Source of the DNA: Mycobacterium sp. 852002-40037_SCH5390672
GTDB lineage: Bacteria; Actinomycetota; Actinomycetes; Mycobacteriales; Mycobacteriaceae
Length of the DNA stretch: 64,000 bases
Direction of reading: 5' to 3'
Assembly (NCBI RefSeq): GCF_001665875.1
Contig: NZ_LZTA01000027.1
Coordinates: forward strand, 1 to 64,000
The translations under genes were made by a program, and so were the position numbers. The notes beneath the pieces are model-generated. The model worked only from the letters and a program-made list of their open reading frames with translations. It made no database searches and had not been told where the DNA came from. This document shows, piece by piece, positions 10,079-29,700 of this stretch (the stretch's first letter is position 1; each line of letters begins with the position of its first letter).

Positions 10079-11144
10079 CCGACCGTTTCGGCCGGCCCCG
10101 CCCGGCGCGCAGGCCGGCCAGCGACAGCGTCGTATGCACCAGGGAGCCGGCGCGTTCCATCAGCGCCCGCGCGGGTTGCAGCGCGGGGTCGAACGGCGAC
10201 TTGGCCGCCGGCGGAAAGTAATGCATCGGCAGCCCGCGGCGGTCGCGCGGTGGCGCCATGAACGGCGGGGCCTCGACCAGCGGCGCGTCGCTGGCCAGCC
10301 GTCCCTGCGCTCGGCGGTAGGCGGCCAGCGCGCGCGGATGCAGCCGGATTTCGTCGGGCACCGCCAGGAACGCCAGTTCGACGATCTTGCCGAACAAACG
10401 CAACAGCACCTCGTCGCCCGGTGTCCAGTGCAGTCCCGCCTTCTCGCGCACCGCGGGCTCGAAGAGTCCCGCCGCGATCCAGCGCTGGCCGGCGACCAGC
10501 GGCTTGAAGATCTGATCCCAGATCGGTGTCGGCATCAACACGAATTTGGGCTTCGGGATGCGCATCTCGAAGATGTCCAGCGTCGCCCGGTTGATCTCCA
10601 GGGTGTCGCGGCCGGTGCGCTCCCAGTACTCCTGGAATTCTTCCCACGATTCGGGCACCGGCCGCATGCTCATCCCGTACATCCGGTACCACTGCACGTG
10701 CTCGGCGAAGAGTTGCCGCTTCTCAGCCTCGGTCAGGCCGCCGCAGAAGTACTCGGCGACCTTGACGATCAGCATGAAAAACGTGGCGTGTGCCCAGTAG
10801 AAGGTCTCCGGGTTGAGGGCGTGGTAACGCCGCCCGGCGGTGTCGGTTCCCTTGATGGTGTGGTGGTAGCTGGTGATCTGCCGGCCGGTCTGCGATGCCC
10901 GGTCGCCGTCGTAGACGACCCCCATGATCGGGTAGACCGACCGGGCCACCCGCTGCAGCGGCTCCCGCAGCACGATCGAGTGCTCCTCGACGGCCGCGCC
11001 GAGTTCGGGGTACATGTTCTGGATCGCCCCGATCCACACGCCCATCATTCCGGTGCGCAGGTCGCCGAAATACTTCCAGGTCAGGGAGTCGGGTCCGAGC
11101 GGATCAGCGGATTCAGTCCCGCAAGCATGCACAGTGCCAGTCAT
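10065..11144 (-). CDS. DUF2236 (MpaB/latex-clearing-protein-like) protein
   Basis: 359 residues. It belongs to the DUF2236 family of putative haem or metal oxygenases related to MpaB and Lcp: PDSLTWKYFGDLRTGMMGV, then MYPELGAAVEEHSIVLREPL, YHHTIKGTD and NPETFYWAHATFFMLIVKVA. The histidines in YHHTIKG and WAHATF are candidate cofactor ligands. The longest frame begins with TTG at 11162. ATG at 11144 is chosen because AGGAGG stands 5 nt upstream. A good promoter with an embedded perfect palindrome sits 27 bp further up. The gene is equivalent in position to Rv1645c. The substrate is unknown. Confidence 0.85.
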   Translation of the reverse strand: MTGTVHACGTESADPLGPDSLTWKYFGDLRTGMMGVWIGAIQNMYPELGAAVEEHSIVLREPLQRVARSVYPIMGVVYDGDRASQTGRQITSYHHTIKGTDTAGRRYHALNPETFYWAHATFFMLIVKVAEYFCGGLTEAEKRQLFAEHVQWYRMYGMSMRPVPESWEEFQEYWERTGRDTLEINRATLDIFEMRIPKPKFVLMPTPIWDQIFKPLVAGQRWIAAGLFEPAVREKAGLHWTPGDEVLLRLFGKIVELAFLAVPDEIRLHPRALAAYRRAQGRLASDAPLVEAPPFMAPPRDRRGLPMHYFPPAAKSPFDPALQPARALMERAGSLVHTTLSLAGLRAGRGRPKRSAKAA

Positions 11145-11170
11145 CGCGGCCTCCTGCTCCAATTGCGCTC

Positions 11171-11199
11171 ACGATAACTTTGACAACGCGCGTTGTCTA
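11171..11199 (-). promoter_or_regulatory. Promoter with operator palindrome in its spacer
   Basis: On the minus strand TAGACA (11199-11194) and TATCGT (11176-11171) are separated by exactly 17 bp. Most of the spacer is the perfect 16-bp palindrome GACAACGCGCGTTGTC (11182-11197), which also overlaps the -35. Transcription would start near 11164, about 20 nt before the ATG of the DUF2236 gene. A dimeric repressor, probably of TetR type and not encoded next to this gene, is expected to bind. Confidence 0.65.
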
Positions 11200-11353
11200 C
11201 GATTCGGCGACGTGTCCGCCCGGGTGTTATCGAGCTTCCATACCGGTGTGGCGCCACCGTGATCAGGCGGTTCGATGCGAGATGTGACACATACGGCCGA
11301 ACTGTCCGGGCCTGTCGTTGCCTGCCTCTGAAGAAAACAAATAACCTGGCCGG

Positions 11354-12271
11354 GTGGAACTGGCGCGTCGCGATCTGGACTCGGGCGAGCCCGAAGAATC
11401 CCAGGCGCAATCCGCGCCGCAGCGCTCTGCCCTGTCGGTGCACAGCGCGACTCAATGGCTGCACAGCCGCAACCGCAGCCCCGGGGCGGTTGCCTTCATC
11501 CGGCGTGCGCGCCGACTGTTGCCCGGCGACCCCGAGTTCGGTGATCCGCTGTCCACGGCGGGCGACGGCGGTCCGCGCGCCGCGGCGCGCGCGGCCGACC
11601 GGCTGCTGGGGGACCGTGACGCGGTGTCGCGCGAGGTCAGCCTCGGAGTGCTGCAGCTGTGGCAGGCGCTGACCGAAGGGGTTTCGCGCCGGCCGGCCAA
11701 TCCGGAGGTGACGCTGGTCTTCACCGACCTGGTGGGCTTCTCGACGTGGTCCCTGCAAGCCGGCGACGACGCGGCCCTTGCGCTGCTCCGGCAGGTGGCG
11801 CGGGCCCTCGAGCCACCCTTGCTCGATGCCGGCGGGCACATCGTCAAACGGATGGGTGACGGCATCATGGCGGTATTCGGTGATCCGACGGTTGCTGTGC
11901 GGGCCGCGCTGGCCGCCAAGCAGGCGCTGAAATCGGTCGAGGTGGACGGCTACACGCCCCGGATGCGGGTCGGGATCCACACCGGGCGACCGCAGCGGCT
12001 GGCCGCGGACTGGCTCGGCGTCGATGTGAATATCGCCGCACGAGTTATGGAAAGAGCCACCAAGGGTGGAATCATGGTGTCGAGTTCAACGTTAGATCTC
12101 ATACCGCAAAGCGAGTTGGACGCGTTGGGCGTCGAGGCCAAACGCACGAGGAAGCCTGTTTTCGGGCCGAAGCCCGCCGGCATCCCCGACGATTTGGCGA
12201 TATATCGCCTCAAGACTCTTAAGGAGTTGTCAGGCCCTGATGACACAGCCGAAGCAAAACCGCAGCCATAA
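11354..12271 (+). CDS. Class III adenylate cyclase (Rv1647 type)
   Basis: 305 residues. The C-terminal half is a class III nucleotidyl cyclase domain that makes cAMP as a homodimer. Metal-binding aspartates are D125 (FTDLVGFST) and D169 (KRMGDGIMAVFG). K165 and D224 (GVDVN) are the adenine-specifying pair, and N226 and R230 (NIAARVM) are the transition-state residues, so all catalytic positions are intact. The N-terminal ~115 residues are helical with no recognised sensor and no membrane helix, so the enzyme is cytosolic. GTG at 11354 is used. The rhomboid-like gene follows within 25 bp. Confidence 0.92.
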   Translation: MELARRDLDSGEPEESQAQSAPQRSALSVHSATQWLHSRNRSPGAVAFIRRARRLLPGDPEFGDPLSTAGDGGPRAAARAADRLLGDRDAVSREVSLGVLQLWQALTEGVSRRPANPEVTLVFTDLVGFSTWSLQAGDDAALALLRQVARALEPPLLDAGGHIVKRMGDGIMAVFGDPTVAVRAALAAKQALKSVEVDGYTPRMRVGIHTGRPQRLAADWLGVDVNIAARVMERATKGGIMVSSSTLDLIPQSELDALGVEAKRTRKPVFGPKPAGIPDDLAIYRLKTLKELSGPDDTAEAKPQP

Positions 12272-12274
12272 TGG

Positions 12275-13111
12275 ATGCCAATGCTAGGGGGCATCGTGTC
12301 CCGGCTCGCCCGGGTCCAATTCACTGTGGGGTATGCGGCACTGCTGCTCGCCATCAGTTGCGCCATCCTGGCCCTCGGCCCGCACGCGCATGACGTCATC
12401 GTTCAGCGCGCCAGCACCAACGTGCACAACCTGGCCCACGGCCACCTGGGCACGCTGCTGGGCAGCGCGCTGGTGGTCGACGCCGGTCCGCTCTATTTCT
12501 GGCTGCCCTTCCTGACCTGCCTGCTGGCGCTGGCGGAGCTGCATCTGCGCACCATCCGGCTGGTGGTTGCCTTCGTCGTCGGCCACATCGGCGCGACGCT
12601 GCTGGTGGCCGCCGCCCTGGCCGCGTCGGTCGAGTTCGGCTGGCTGCCGGGGTCGATCACCCGGGCCAGTGACGTCGGCATGAGCTACGGCGCGCTGGCG
12701 GTGCTCGGCGCGATGACGGCGGTGATTCCGTCACGCTGGCGGGCCGCCTGGGTGGGCTGGTGGGTGTCGGCGGGTATCGCTTCGGCGATCATCGGCGGCG
12801 ACTTCACCGACGCCGGCCACACCGTCGCCGTGATCCTCGGTGTGCTGGTCTCCGCCCGGTTCCGCCAGCCGATCCACTGGACGCCGGCGCGCTACCTGAT
12901 GCTGGCGGCCTCCTCGGGCTTCGGCTTCCTGATGCTGGCCCACCACTGGGGGACCATGGCCGCGACGCCGGTGTTCGGTGTCATGGGTGCCTTCGTCGCC
13001 TACAAGGTGGCGAAGCTCGCCGGCGATCGGGGCCTTGGCGTCGCCACGCCGGAGGGTCCCGCGCTGGGAGACGACACGCTGAGCGGTCCGCAGCCGGCCG
13101 TCACCGGCTAA
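12275..13111 (+). CDS. Rhomboid-like integral membrane protein
   Basis: 278 residues with about six or seven membrane helices. Features of the rhomboid fold are visible: HNLAHGHLGTLL (H51-L62) resembles the HxxxHxxxN of helix 2, GMSYGA carries a serine (S137) where the rhomboid nucleophile lies, and DAGHTVAVILG carries H182 where the catalytic histidine lies. The usual GxSG is GMSYG here, so proteolysis is possible but unproven. ATG at 12275 starts 3 bp after the cyclase stop. GTG at 12296 is a real alternative because AGGGGG precedes it by 4 nt. It corresponds in position to Rv1648. Confidence 0.75.
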   Translation: MPMLGGIVSRLARVQFTVGYAALLLAISCAILALGPHAHDVIVQRASTNVHNLAHGHLGTLLGSALVVDAGPLYFWLPFLTCLLALAELHLRTIRLVVAFVVGHIGATLLVAAALAASVEFGWLPGSITRASDVGMSYGALAVLGAMTAVIPSRWRAAWVGWWVSAGIASAIIGGDFTDAGHTVAVILGVLVSARFRQPIHWTPARYLMLAASSGFGFLMLAHHWGTMAATPVFGVMGAFVAYKVAKLAGDRGLGVATPEGPALGDDTLSGPQPAVTG

Positions 13112-13200
13112 CCAACCAGCGGCTGTCGGTGGCCTGCAGCGGCCACCCGCCATCGAAACCGCCCAGCGCCCGGCGGACTCCACGCGTCGAATCACTATGA

Positions 13201-16820
<3,620 letters not shown>

Positions 16821-16830
16821 GGGAATGGAT

Positions 16831-17962
<1,132 letters not shown>

Positions 17963-17965
<3 letters not shown>

Positions 17966-19177
17966 ACGAGGACTGCCGCTGAGGCGCGGTTGCTGCGCGA
18001 ACAGGGTGTCACGGCGCCGGCCGGATTCCGGGCCGCCGGCATCGCGGCCGGTATCAAGGCGTCGGGCAACCGCGATCTGGCGCTGGTCTTCAACGAAGGC
18101 CCCGACTACGCGGCGGCCGGGGTGTTCACCCGCAACAAGGTCAAAGCCGCGCCGGTGCTGTGGAGCCAGCAGGTGCTGAGCACCGGCGCATTGCGCGCGG
18201 TGATCCTGAACTCCGGCGGCGCCAACGCCTGCACCGGACCGGGCGGGTTCCAGGACACCCACGCCACCGCCGAGGCCGTCGCGGCCGCGCTGTCGGACTG
18301 GGGAACCGAGACCGGGGCCGTCGAGGTCGCGGTGTGCTCCACCGGGTTGATCGGTGACCGGTTACCGATGGACCGGGTCCTCGCCGGCGTGCGCACGATC
18401 GTGCAGGACATGGCGGGCGGTCTGTCCGGCGGTGACGAGGCGGCTCAGGCGATCATGACCACCGACACCGTGCCCAAACAGGTTGCGCTGCACCATCCGA
18501 ACAACTGGACGGTCGGCGGGATGGCCAAGGGCGCCGGCATGCTCGCGCCGTCGCTGGCAACGATGCTCTGCGTGCTCACCACCGACGCGGCCGTCGACGC
18601 CGCGGCCCTGGACTCCGCACTGCGCCATGCCAGCGCCCGCACCTTCGACCGGCTCGACATCGACGGCGCCTGCTCGACCAACGACACGGTGCTGCTGCTG
18701 ACGTCGGGGGCCAGCGGAATCGCGCCCAGCCAGGCCGACCTCGACGACGCCGTGCTGCGGGTCTGCGACGACCTCTGCGCTCAGCTGCAAGCCGACGCCG
18801 AGGGCGTCACCAAGCGGGTGAACGTCACCGTGCTGGGGGCGGCCTCCGAGGACGACGCCCTGGTGGCCGCCCGGACGATCGCCCGCGACAGCCTGGTCAA
18901 GACGGCGGTGTTCGGCTCGGACCCCAACTGGGGCCGGGTGCTCGCCGCCGTCGGGATGGCGCCCATCGCCCTGGACCCCGACCGGATCATTGTGTCGTTC
19001 AACGGTTTCACCGTCTTCGCCGATGGGGTTCCGGCGCCGGGTGCGCGTGAGGTGGATCTCTCGGGAGCCGACATCGATATCACGGTCGATCTGCGGCTCG
19101 GTGATGGCCGGGCCACCATCCGTACCACCGACCTGTCGCACGGTTACGTCGAAGAGAATTCGGCTTACAGCTCATGA
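17963..19177 (+). CDS. argJ: Bifunctional glutamate N-acetyltransferase/amino-acid acetyltransferase
   Basis: 404 residues. It transfers the acetyl group from N-acetylornithine to glutamate (cyclic pathway) and may also use acetyl-CoA. The precursor self-cleaves before the nucleophilic threonine in [20 protein letters not shown] into alpha and beta chains. Other landmarks are [22 protein letters not shown] and [17 protein letters not shown] at 17963 is preceded by GCAGGAG. The stop overlaps the argB ATG by 4 nt. Confidence 0.97.
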
Positions 19178-20061
19178 GCCGCGCAACGGAAGGGTTGTCC
19201 ACCGCGGTCAAGGCGGAGGTGCTCGCCGAAGCCCTGCCGTGGCTCAAGCAGCTGCACGGCAAGATCGTCGTCATCAAGTACGGCGGCAACGCCATGACCG
19301 ACGACACGCTGCGGCACGCCTTCGCCGCCGACATGGCGTTTCTGCGTAACTGCGGCGTTCATCCCGTCGTCGTGCACGGGGGCGGTCCGCAGATCACCGC
19401 GATGCTGCGCCGGCTCAACATCCCCGGCGACTTCAAGGGCGGATTCCGGGTCACCACACCCGAAGTGCTCGACGTGGCGCGGATGGTGTTGTTCGGCCAG
19501 GTCGGCCGCGAACTGGTCAACCTGATCAACGCGCACGGGCCGTACGCCGTCGGTATCACCGGCGAGGACGCGCAGCTGTTCACCGCCGTGCGGCGCAGCG
19601 TCACCGTGGACGGCGTGGCCACCGACATCGGCCTGGTGGGCGACGTCGAACGGGTCAACACCGCCGCGGTACTGGATCTGATTGCCGCGCGCCGTATTCC
19701 GGTGGTGTCGACGCTGGCTCCAGATGCCGAGGGCGTGGTGCACAACATCAACGCCGACACCGCCGCGGCGGCGCTGGCCGAGGCGCTGCGCGCCGAGAAG
19801 CTGTTGGTGCTCACCGATGTCGAAGGCCTGTTCACGAGTTGGCCGGATCGCGAGTCGCTGGTCAGCGAAATCGACACTGCCACACTGTCGCAACTACTAC
19901 CGACGCTGGAGGCGGGCATGATTCCCAAAGTCGAAGCGTGTCTGCGGGCCGTGACCGCGGGCGTGCCCAGCGCGCACGTCATCGACGGGCGCGTCGAACA
20001 CTGTGTGCTGGTGGAGCTTTTCACCGATGCGGGCACCGGCACCAAGGTGATGAGCGCGTGA
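19174..20061 (+). CDS. argB: Acetylglutamate kinase
   Basis: 295 residues. It phosphorylates N-acetylglutamate, the committed step and usual site of arginine feedback. The amino-acid-kinase fold is shown by [12 protein letters not shown] (phosphate-binding lysine), HGGGPQI and, near the C-terminus, [20 protein letters not shown] with the conserved catalytic lysine. The N-terminal helix [18 protein letters not shown] is the type found in hexameric, arginine-sensitive enzymes. Coupled to argJ by ATGA. Confidence 0.97.
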   Translation: MSRATEGLSTAVKAEVLAEALPWLKQLHGKIVVIKYGGNAMTDDTLRHAFAADMAFLRNCGVHPVVVHGGGPQITAMLRRLNIPGDFKGGFRVTTPEVLDVARMVLFGQVGRELVNLINAHGPYAVGITGEDAQLFTAVRRSVTVDGVATDIGLVGDVERVNTAAVLDLIAARRIPVVSTLAPDAEGVVHNINADTAAAALAEALRAEKLLVLTDVEGLFTSWPDRESLVSEIDTATLSQLLPTLEAGMIPKVEACLRAVTAGVPSAHVIDGRVEHCVLVELFTDAGTGTKVMSA

Positions 20062-20101
20062 TGGCGACGATGCAGCGCAGCGATGGGGAGGAGCGGCACC
20101 G
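20059..20101 (+). repeat. MIRU-like spacer between argB and argD
   Basis: From the argB stop the sequence runs GGCGACGATGCAGC, GCAGCGATGGGGAGGAG and GCGGCACC up to the argD start. The element supplies the Shine-Dalgarno GGGGAGGAG, 8 nt before the TTG start of argD. The same core recurs at the argD-argF junction and, degenerately, at argC-argJ. Confidence 0.6.
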
Positions 20102-22771
<2,670 letters not shown>

Positions 22772-22797
22772 GCGTTTCAACCTAAGGAGATTGGTTC

Positions 22798-25430
<2,633 letters not shown>

Positions 25431-25446
25431 GATGAGGTTATTTTCC

Positions 25447-25475
25447 CTGACGGGCCGTGACATGCAGACTAGACT
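25447..25475 (+). promoter_or_regulatory. Putative promoter of the polyketide locus
   Basis: CTGACG (25447-25452), a 17-bp spacer and TAGACT (25470-25475) resemble a housekeeping promoter between argH and pks10. It would give a leader of about 60 nt containing the GGGAG ribosome site at 25530. No operator-like palindrome was recognised. Confidence 0.5.
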
Positions 25476-25541
25476 TCGGGCTCAAAGCGATTCGGTTGAA
25501 CGTCACGGACCGGGTCCTCGTCACCAAGGGGTGGGAGAACA

Positions 25542-26603
25542 ATGAGCGTCGTCGCCGGCGTCTTCGGTGCGTTACCGCCGCACCGATACTCCCAGCGTGA
25601 GCTCACCGACTTCTTCGTCAGCATCCCGGAGTTCGAGGGCTACGAGGAGGTCGTCCGGCAGTTGCATGCCAGCGCCAAAGTCGGTAGCCGTCACCTCGTG
25701 TTACCGCTGGAGCAATACCCCGCGCTGAACGACTTCGGCTTGGCGAACCGGATCTTCACCGAACACGCCGTGAAGCTGGGCTGTGAAGCGCTTGCCGGCG
25801 CGCTCGACGAGGCGGGACTGCGGCCGCAAGACGTCGACGTGCTCATCACCACCACCGTCACCGGACTGGCGGTGCCCTCCGTGGACGCCCGCATCGCCGC
25901 GAAGCTGGGCCTGCGCGACGATGTGCGACGGATGCCGCTGTTCGGGCTGGGCTGCGTGGCCGGGGCCGCGGGTGTGGCTCGCGTGAACGACTACCTGCGC
26001 GGCGCACCGGACGCCGTGGCCGCCCTGATCTCCGTCGAGCTCTGCTCGCTGACCTATCCGGGATACACGCCGTCGCTGGCCGGCATGGTCGGCAGCGCCC
26101 TGTTCGCCGACGGCGCCGCGGCGGTGGTGGCCGTCGGCGACCGGCGCGCCGAACAGCTGGTGGCCAGCGGACCCAGCATCCTGGATTCGCGCAGCCATCT
26201 GTATCCCGATTCGCTGCGCACCATGGGCTTCGACGTGCGCGCAGGAGGCTTCGAGCTGGTTCTGTCCAAGGACGTCGGGGCTGTGGTGGAGCAATACCTC
26301 GAAGACGATGTCACCCAATTCCTGGGGGCGCACGGGTTGACCACGGCCGACATCGGCGCGTTCGTGAGCCATCCCGGTGGCCCCAAGGTCATCGAGGCGA
26401 TCAACGCGGCGCTCAGCCTGCCGCCGGAGGCCCTCGAACTCACCTGGCGTTCACTCGGCGAGATCGGCAACCTCTCCTCGGCGTCGGTGTTGCATGTGCT
26501 GCGCGACACCATGGCCAAGCCGCCGCCGAGCGGAAGCCCCGGTTTGATGCTCGCAATGGGTCCAGGATTTTGTTCCGAACTGGTGTTGTTGCGTTGGCAT
26601 TGA
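25542..26603 (+). CDS. pks10: Type III polyketide synthase (Pks10 type)
   Basis: 353 residues, a chalcone-synthase-fold homodimer that extends an acyl-CoA or acyl-ACP starter with malonyl units and cyclises it to alkylpyrones or resorcinols. The catalytic triad is complete: C138 ([14 protein letters not shown]), histidine in [12 protein letters not shown], and asparagine in [14 protein letters not shown]. The C-terminal GPG loop is [17 protein letters not shown] precedes the ATG by 4 nt. It is a paralogue of the gene at 42798. The two bracket the type I genes, suggesting they take chains made by those modules. Confidence 0.95.
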   Translation: MSVVAGVFGALPPHRYSQRELTDFFVSIPEFEGYEEVVRQLHASAKVGSRHLVLPLEQYPALNDFGLANRIFTEHAVKLGCEALAGALDEAGLRPQDVDVLITTTVTGLAVPSVDARIAAKLGLRDDVRRMPLFGLGCVAGAAGVARVNDYLRGAPDAVAALISVELCSLTYPGYTPSLAGMVGSALFADGAAAVVAVGDRRAEQLVASGPSILDSRSHLYPDSLRTMGFDVRAGGFELVLSKDVGAVVEQYLEDDVTQFLGAHGLTTADIGAFVSHPGGPKVIEAINAALSLPPEALELTWRSLGEIGNLSSASVLHVLRDTMAKPPPSGSPGLMLAMGPGFCSELVLLRWH

Positions 26604-26729
26604 TCCTTGCCCGTGCACTTCCGTTCCGACCGTAAGGCGTTGCTTTTTGAGCTTGAAATTGGGGCTTGGAAGAGTTTGTGGCGGTGGGATCCCGGTCGGC
26701 GTGGAAAGGACCATTGCGGAGGGATCGCT

Positions 26730-26759
26730 GTGAGTGACACGAGAGGCCGCCTTCGATGA
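26730..26759 (+). CDS. Nine-codon leader frame coupled to pks7
   Basis: GTG at 26730 has a strong GGAGGG 6 nt upstream, whereas the pks7 ATG at 26756 has no ribosome site of its own. The frame reads MSDTRGRLR and ends in TGA overlapping that ATG (ATGA). It is out of frame with pks7, so it is not an N-terminal extension. It probably delivers ribosomes to pks7 by termination-reinitiation. Confidence 0.5.
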   Translation: MSDTRGRLR

Positions 26760-29700
26760 ACGGCAACACCGAAGAGCTGATCAAGGCTCTTCGCCAATCG
26801 CTGAAAGAAAACGAGCGGCTCAAGCGCGAGAACCGCCAGTACCTGGCTAGCGCGACCGAACCGGTGGCGGTGGTGGGCATGGGCTGCCGGTACCCGGGCG
26901 GCGTGAATTCGCCAGAGGCTTTGTGGCAGATGGTGGTTGAGGGCCGCGATGTGGTCTCGGAGTTTCCCGCGGACCGCGGCTGGGACCTGACGGGTCTGTT
27001 CGACGCGGATCCCGACGCGGTGGGCAAGTCGTACGCGCGGTGCGGCGGGTTCCTCTCGGATGTAGCCGATTTCGATGCCGCGTTCTTCGGCATCGCACCC
27101 AGCGAGGCGCTGGCGATGGACCCGCAACAGCGCTTGCTGCTCGAGGTGTCCTGGGAGGCGTTGGAGCGGGCCGGAATTGACCCTGCCACCCTGCGCAACT
27201 CGGCGACCGGTGTGTTCGCCGGGATTTTCCATGGCTCCTACGGGGGTCAGGGACGGGTGCCGGGGCACCTGGAGCGATACGGCCTGCGTGGCTCGACGCT
27301 GAGTGTGGCCTCGGGGCGGGTGGCGTATTCGCTGGGATTCGAAGGTCCGGCCGTCTCGGTTGACACGGCGTGTTCGTCGTCGTTGGTGGCCCTGCATTTG
27401 GCGGCGCAGTCGTTGCGTTCCGGCGAGTGCGATCTGGCACTGGCCGGGGGCGTCACGGTGATGGCCACGCCGGCGATGTTCATCGAGTTCAGCCGCCAGC
27501 GCGCGCTGGCCGCCGACGGTCGATGCAAGGCGTACTCGGGAGCCGCCGACGGCACCGGGTTTTCCGAGGGCGTCGGTGTGCTGGTTCTGGAACGACTGGC
27601 CGATGCCCGGCGGCATGGGCATTCGGTGCTGGCGGTGGTGCGCGGATCCGCGGTGAATCAGGACGGCGCGTCCAACGGCCTGGCGACGCCCAACGGGCCG
27701 TCGCAGCAACGGGTGATTTGGGCGGCGCTGGCCAATGCACGGCTGGGCACTGCCGATGTGGATCTGGTCGAGGGCCATGGGACGGGGACCACGCTCGGGG
27801 ATCCCATTGAGGCCCAAGCGGTTCTGGCCACCTACGGGCAGGACCGGCCGGCGGATGAGCCGCTGTGGCTGGGGTCGATCAAATCGAACATGGGTCATAC
27901 TTCGGCCGCCGCGGGCGCCGGCGGAGTGATCAAGGTGGTGCAGGCGATTCGTCACGGGGTGATGCCCAAGACGTTGCACGTGGATGAGCCGACGCCGCAC
28001 GTGGATTGGACCGCCGGGGCGGTGTCGCTGCTGACCGAACAGCGGCCCTGGCCGGTAGTGGACCGGCCGCGTCGCGCGGGTGTCTCGTCTTTCGGGATCA
28101 GCGGCACCAACGCGCACGTCATCGTGGAGCAGTACGCTGCGGAGCCGGAAAACGCCGCGCCCTCAGGCGATGACGTGGTGGTGCCGTGGGTGCTCTCGGC
28201 CCGCTCGGGTGAAGCGCTGGCGAACCAGGCGGCGCGGCTGCTGGCCCGGGTGAAGGCCGATCCCGGTGTGCGGGTGCTCGACGTGGGCTGGTCGCTGATA
28301 GTGACGCGGTCGCGCTTCGAGCACCGGGCGGTGATCGTGGGTGCCGACGGCGCGCAGTTGCTGCGTGGGTTGGCGGCATTGGCGGCCGGTGAGCAGGCCG
28401 CCGCCTTGGTGGTGGGCCGGGCGCGGCCGGTGGGCAAGACGGTGTTCGTGTTTCCCGGTCAGGGCTCGCAATGGGCCGGCATGGGCGCCCAATTGCTGGA
28501 CAGTTCAACGATTTTCGCCGAACACCTGCAGCGCTGCGACAAGGCGCTCGCCGAACATGTCGACTGGTCGCTGATCGACGTCATCCGCGGCGTCCCGGGC
28601 GCACCCGGATTGGACCGGGTGGACGTGGTGCAGCCGGCGCTGTGGGCGGTGATGGTGTCGCTGGCCGAATTGTGGCGCTCGGTGGGCGTGACGCCCGATG
28701 CGGTGATGGGCCATTCACAGGGCGAGATCGCGGCGGCCTATGTGGCGGGGGCGCTGTCGCTGGACGACGCCGCCCGGGTGGTCGCGTTGCGCAGCCGGCT
28801 ACTGGTGCAATTGTCGGGCCGCGGCGGCATGGTCTCGTTGGCATGCAGTCTGCCGCGCGCCGAGCAGCTCATCGACGGCTGGGGTGAGCGATTGAATATC
28901 GCTACCGTCAACGGTCTTTCGGCGGTGGTGGTGTCGGGCGAGGTGGACGCGCTGACGGAACTGATGCAACGGTGCGAAGCCGCCGACATTCGAGCCCGCA
29001 AGATCGACGTCGACTACGCCTCGCATTCCGCACAGGTCGAGGCGATTCGCGAGTCCCTTGCCGACGCGCTCGAGGGCCTCGCGCCGCGGTCGTCCGCGGT
29101 CGCCTTCTTCTCGACGGTGACCGGCGAGCCGATGGACACCGCGGGGCTGAACGCTGACTACTGGTTCCAAAGCATCCGCCGCACGGTGCAATTCGAGCGG
29201 GCGGTACGCAGTGCGTGCGATGCGGGCTATCAGGTGTTCATCGAATCCAGTCCGCATCCGGTGCTGATGGCCGCCATCGAGGAAACCATGCCCGCCGGCG
29301 AGCAGGCGTGTGTCATCCCGTCGCTGGGCCGCGATGACGGTGGCCTGGACCGCTTCTGGCTTTCCGCCGCCCAGGCGCACGTCGCGGGCGTGGGAGTGGA
29401 CTGGCGCGCCGCCATGGCCGGCCTCGGCGGCCGCCCGGTCGACCTGCCGACATATGGGTTCGTCCGGCAACACTTTTGGCTTCCGGGCGGATCGACCGGT
29501 TCGCAAGACGTCGCAACCCTGGGCCTGGCCGGTGCCGATCACGGGCTGCTCGGTGCGGTGCTGCCGCGGCCCGATTCCGGCGGCGTGGTGCTGATGGGCC
29601 GGTTGTCGACGGCAGCCCACCCCTGGCTGGCCGATCACGCGGTGGGCGAGACGGTGTTGTTCCCGGGGGCGGGATTCGTCGAATTGGCCATCCGCGCGGG

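Noticed and set aside
11286..11294. TGTGACACA upstream of the adenylate cyclase as a CRP site
   Set aside because: Only the left half of TGTGA-N6-TCACA is present. A 9-bp palindrome alone is too weak.
26054..28117. Very long minus-strand frame opposite pks10/pks7 (687 codons)
   Set aside because: Antisense frames of this size are routine in high-GC PKS genes. The translation is Arg/His/Pro-rich and lacks any domain.
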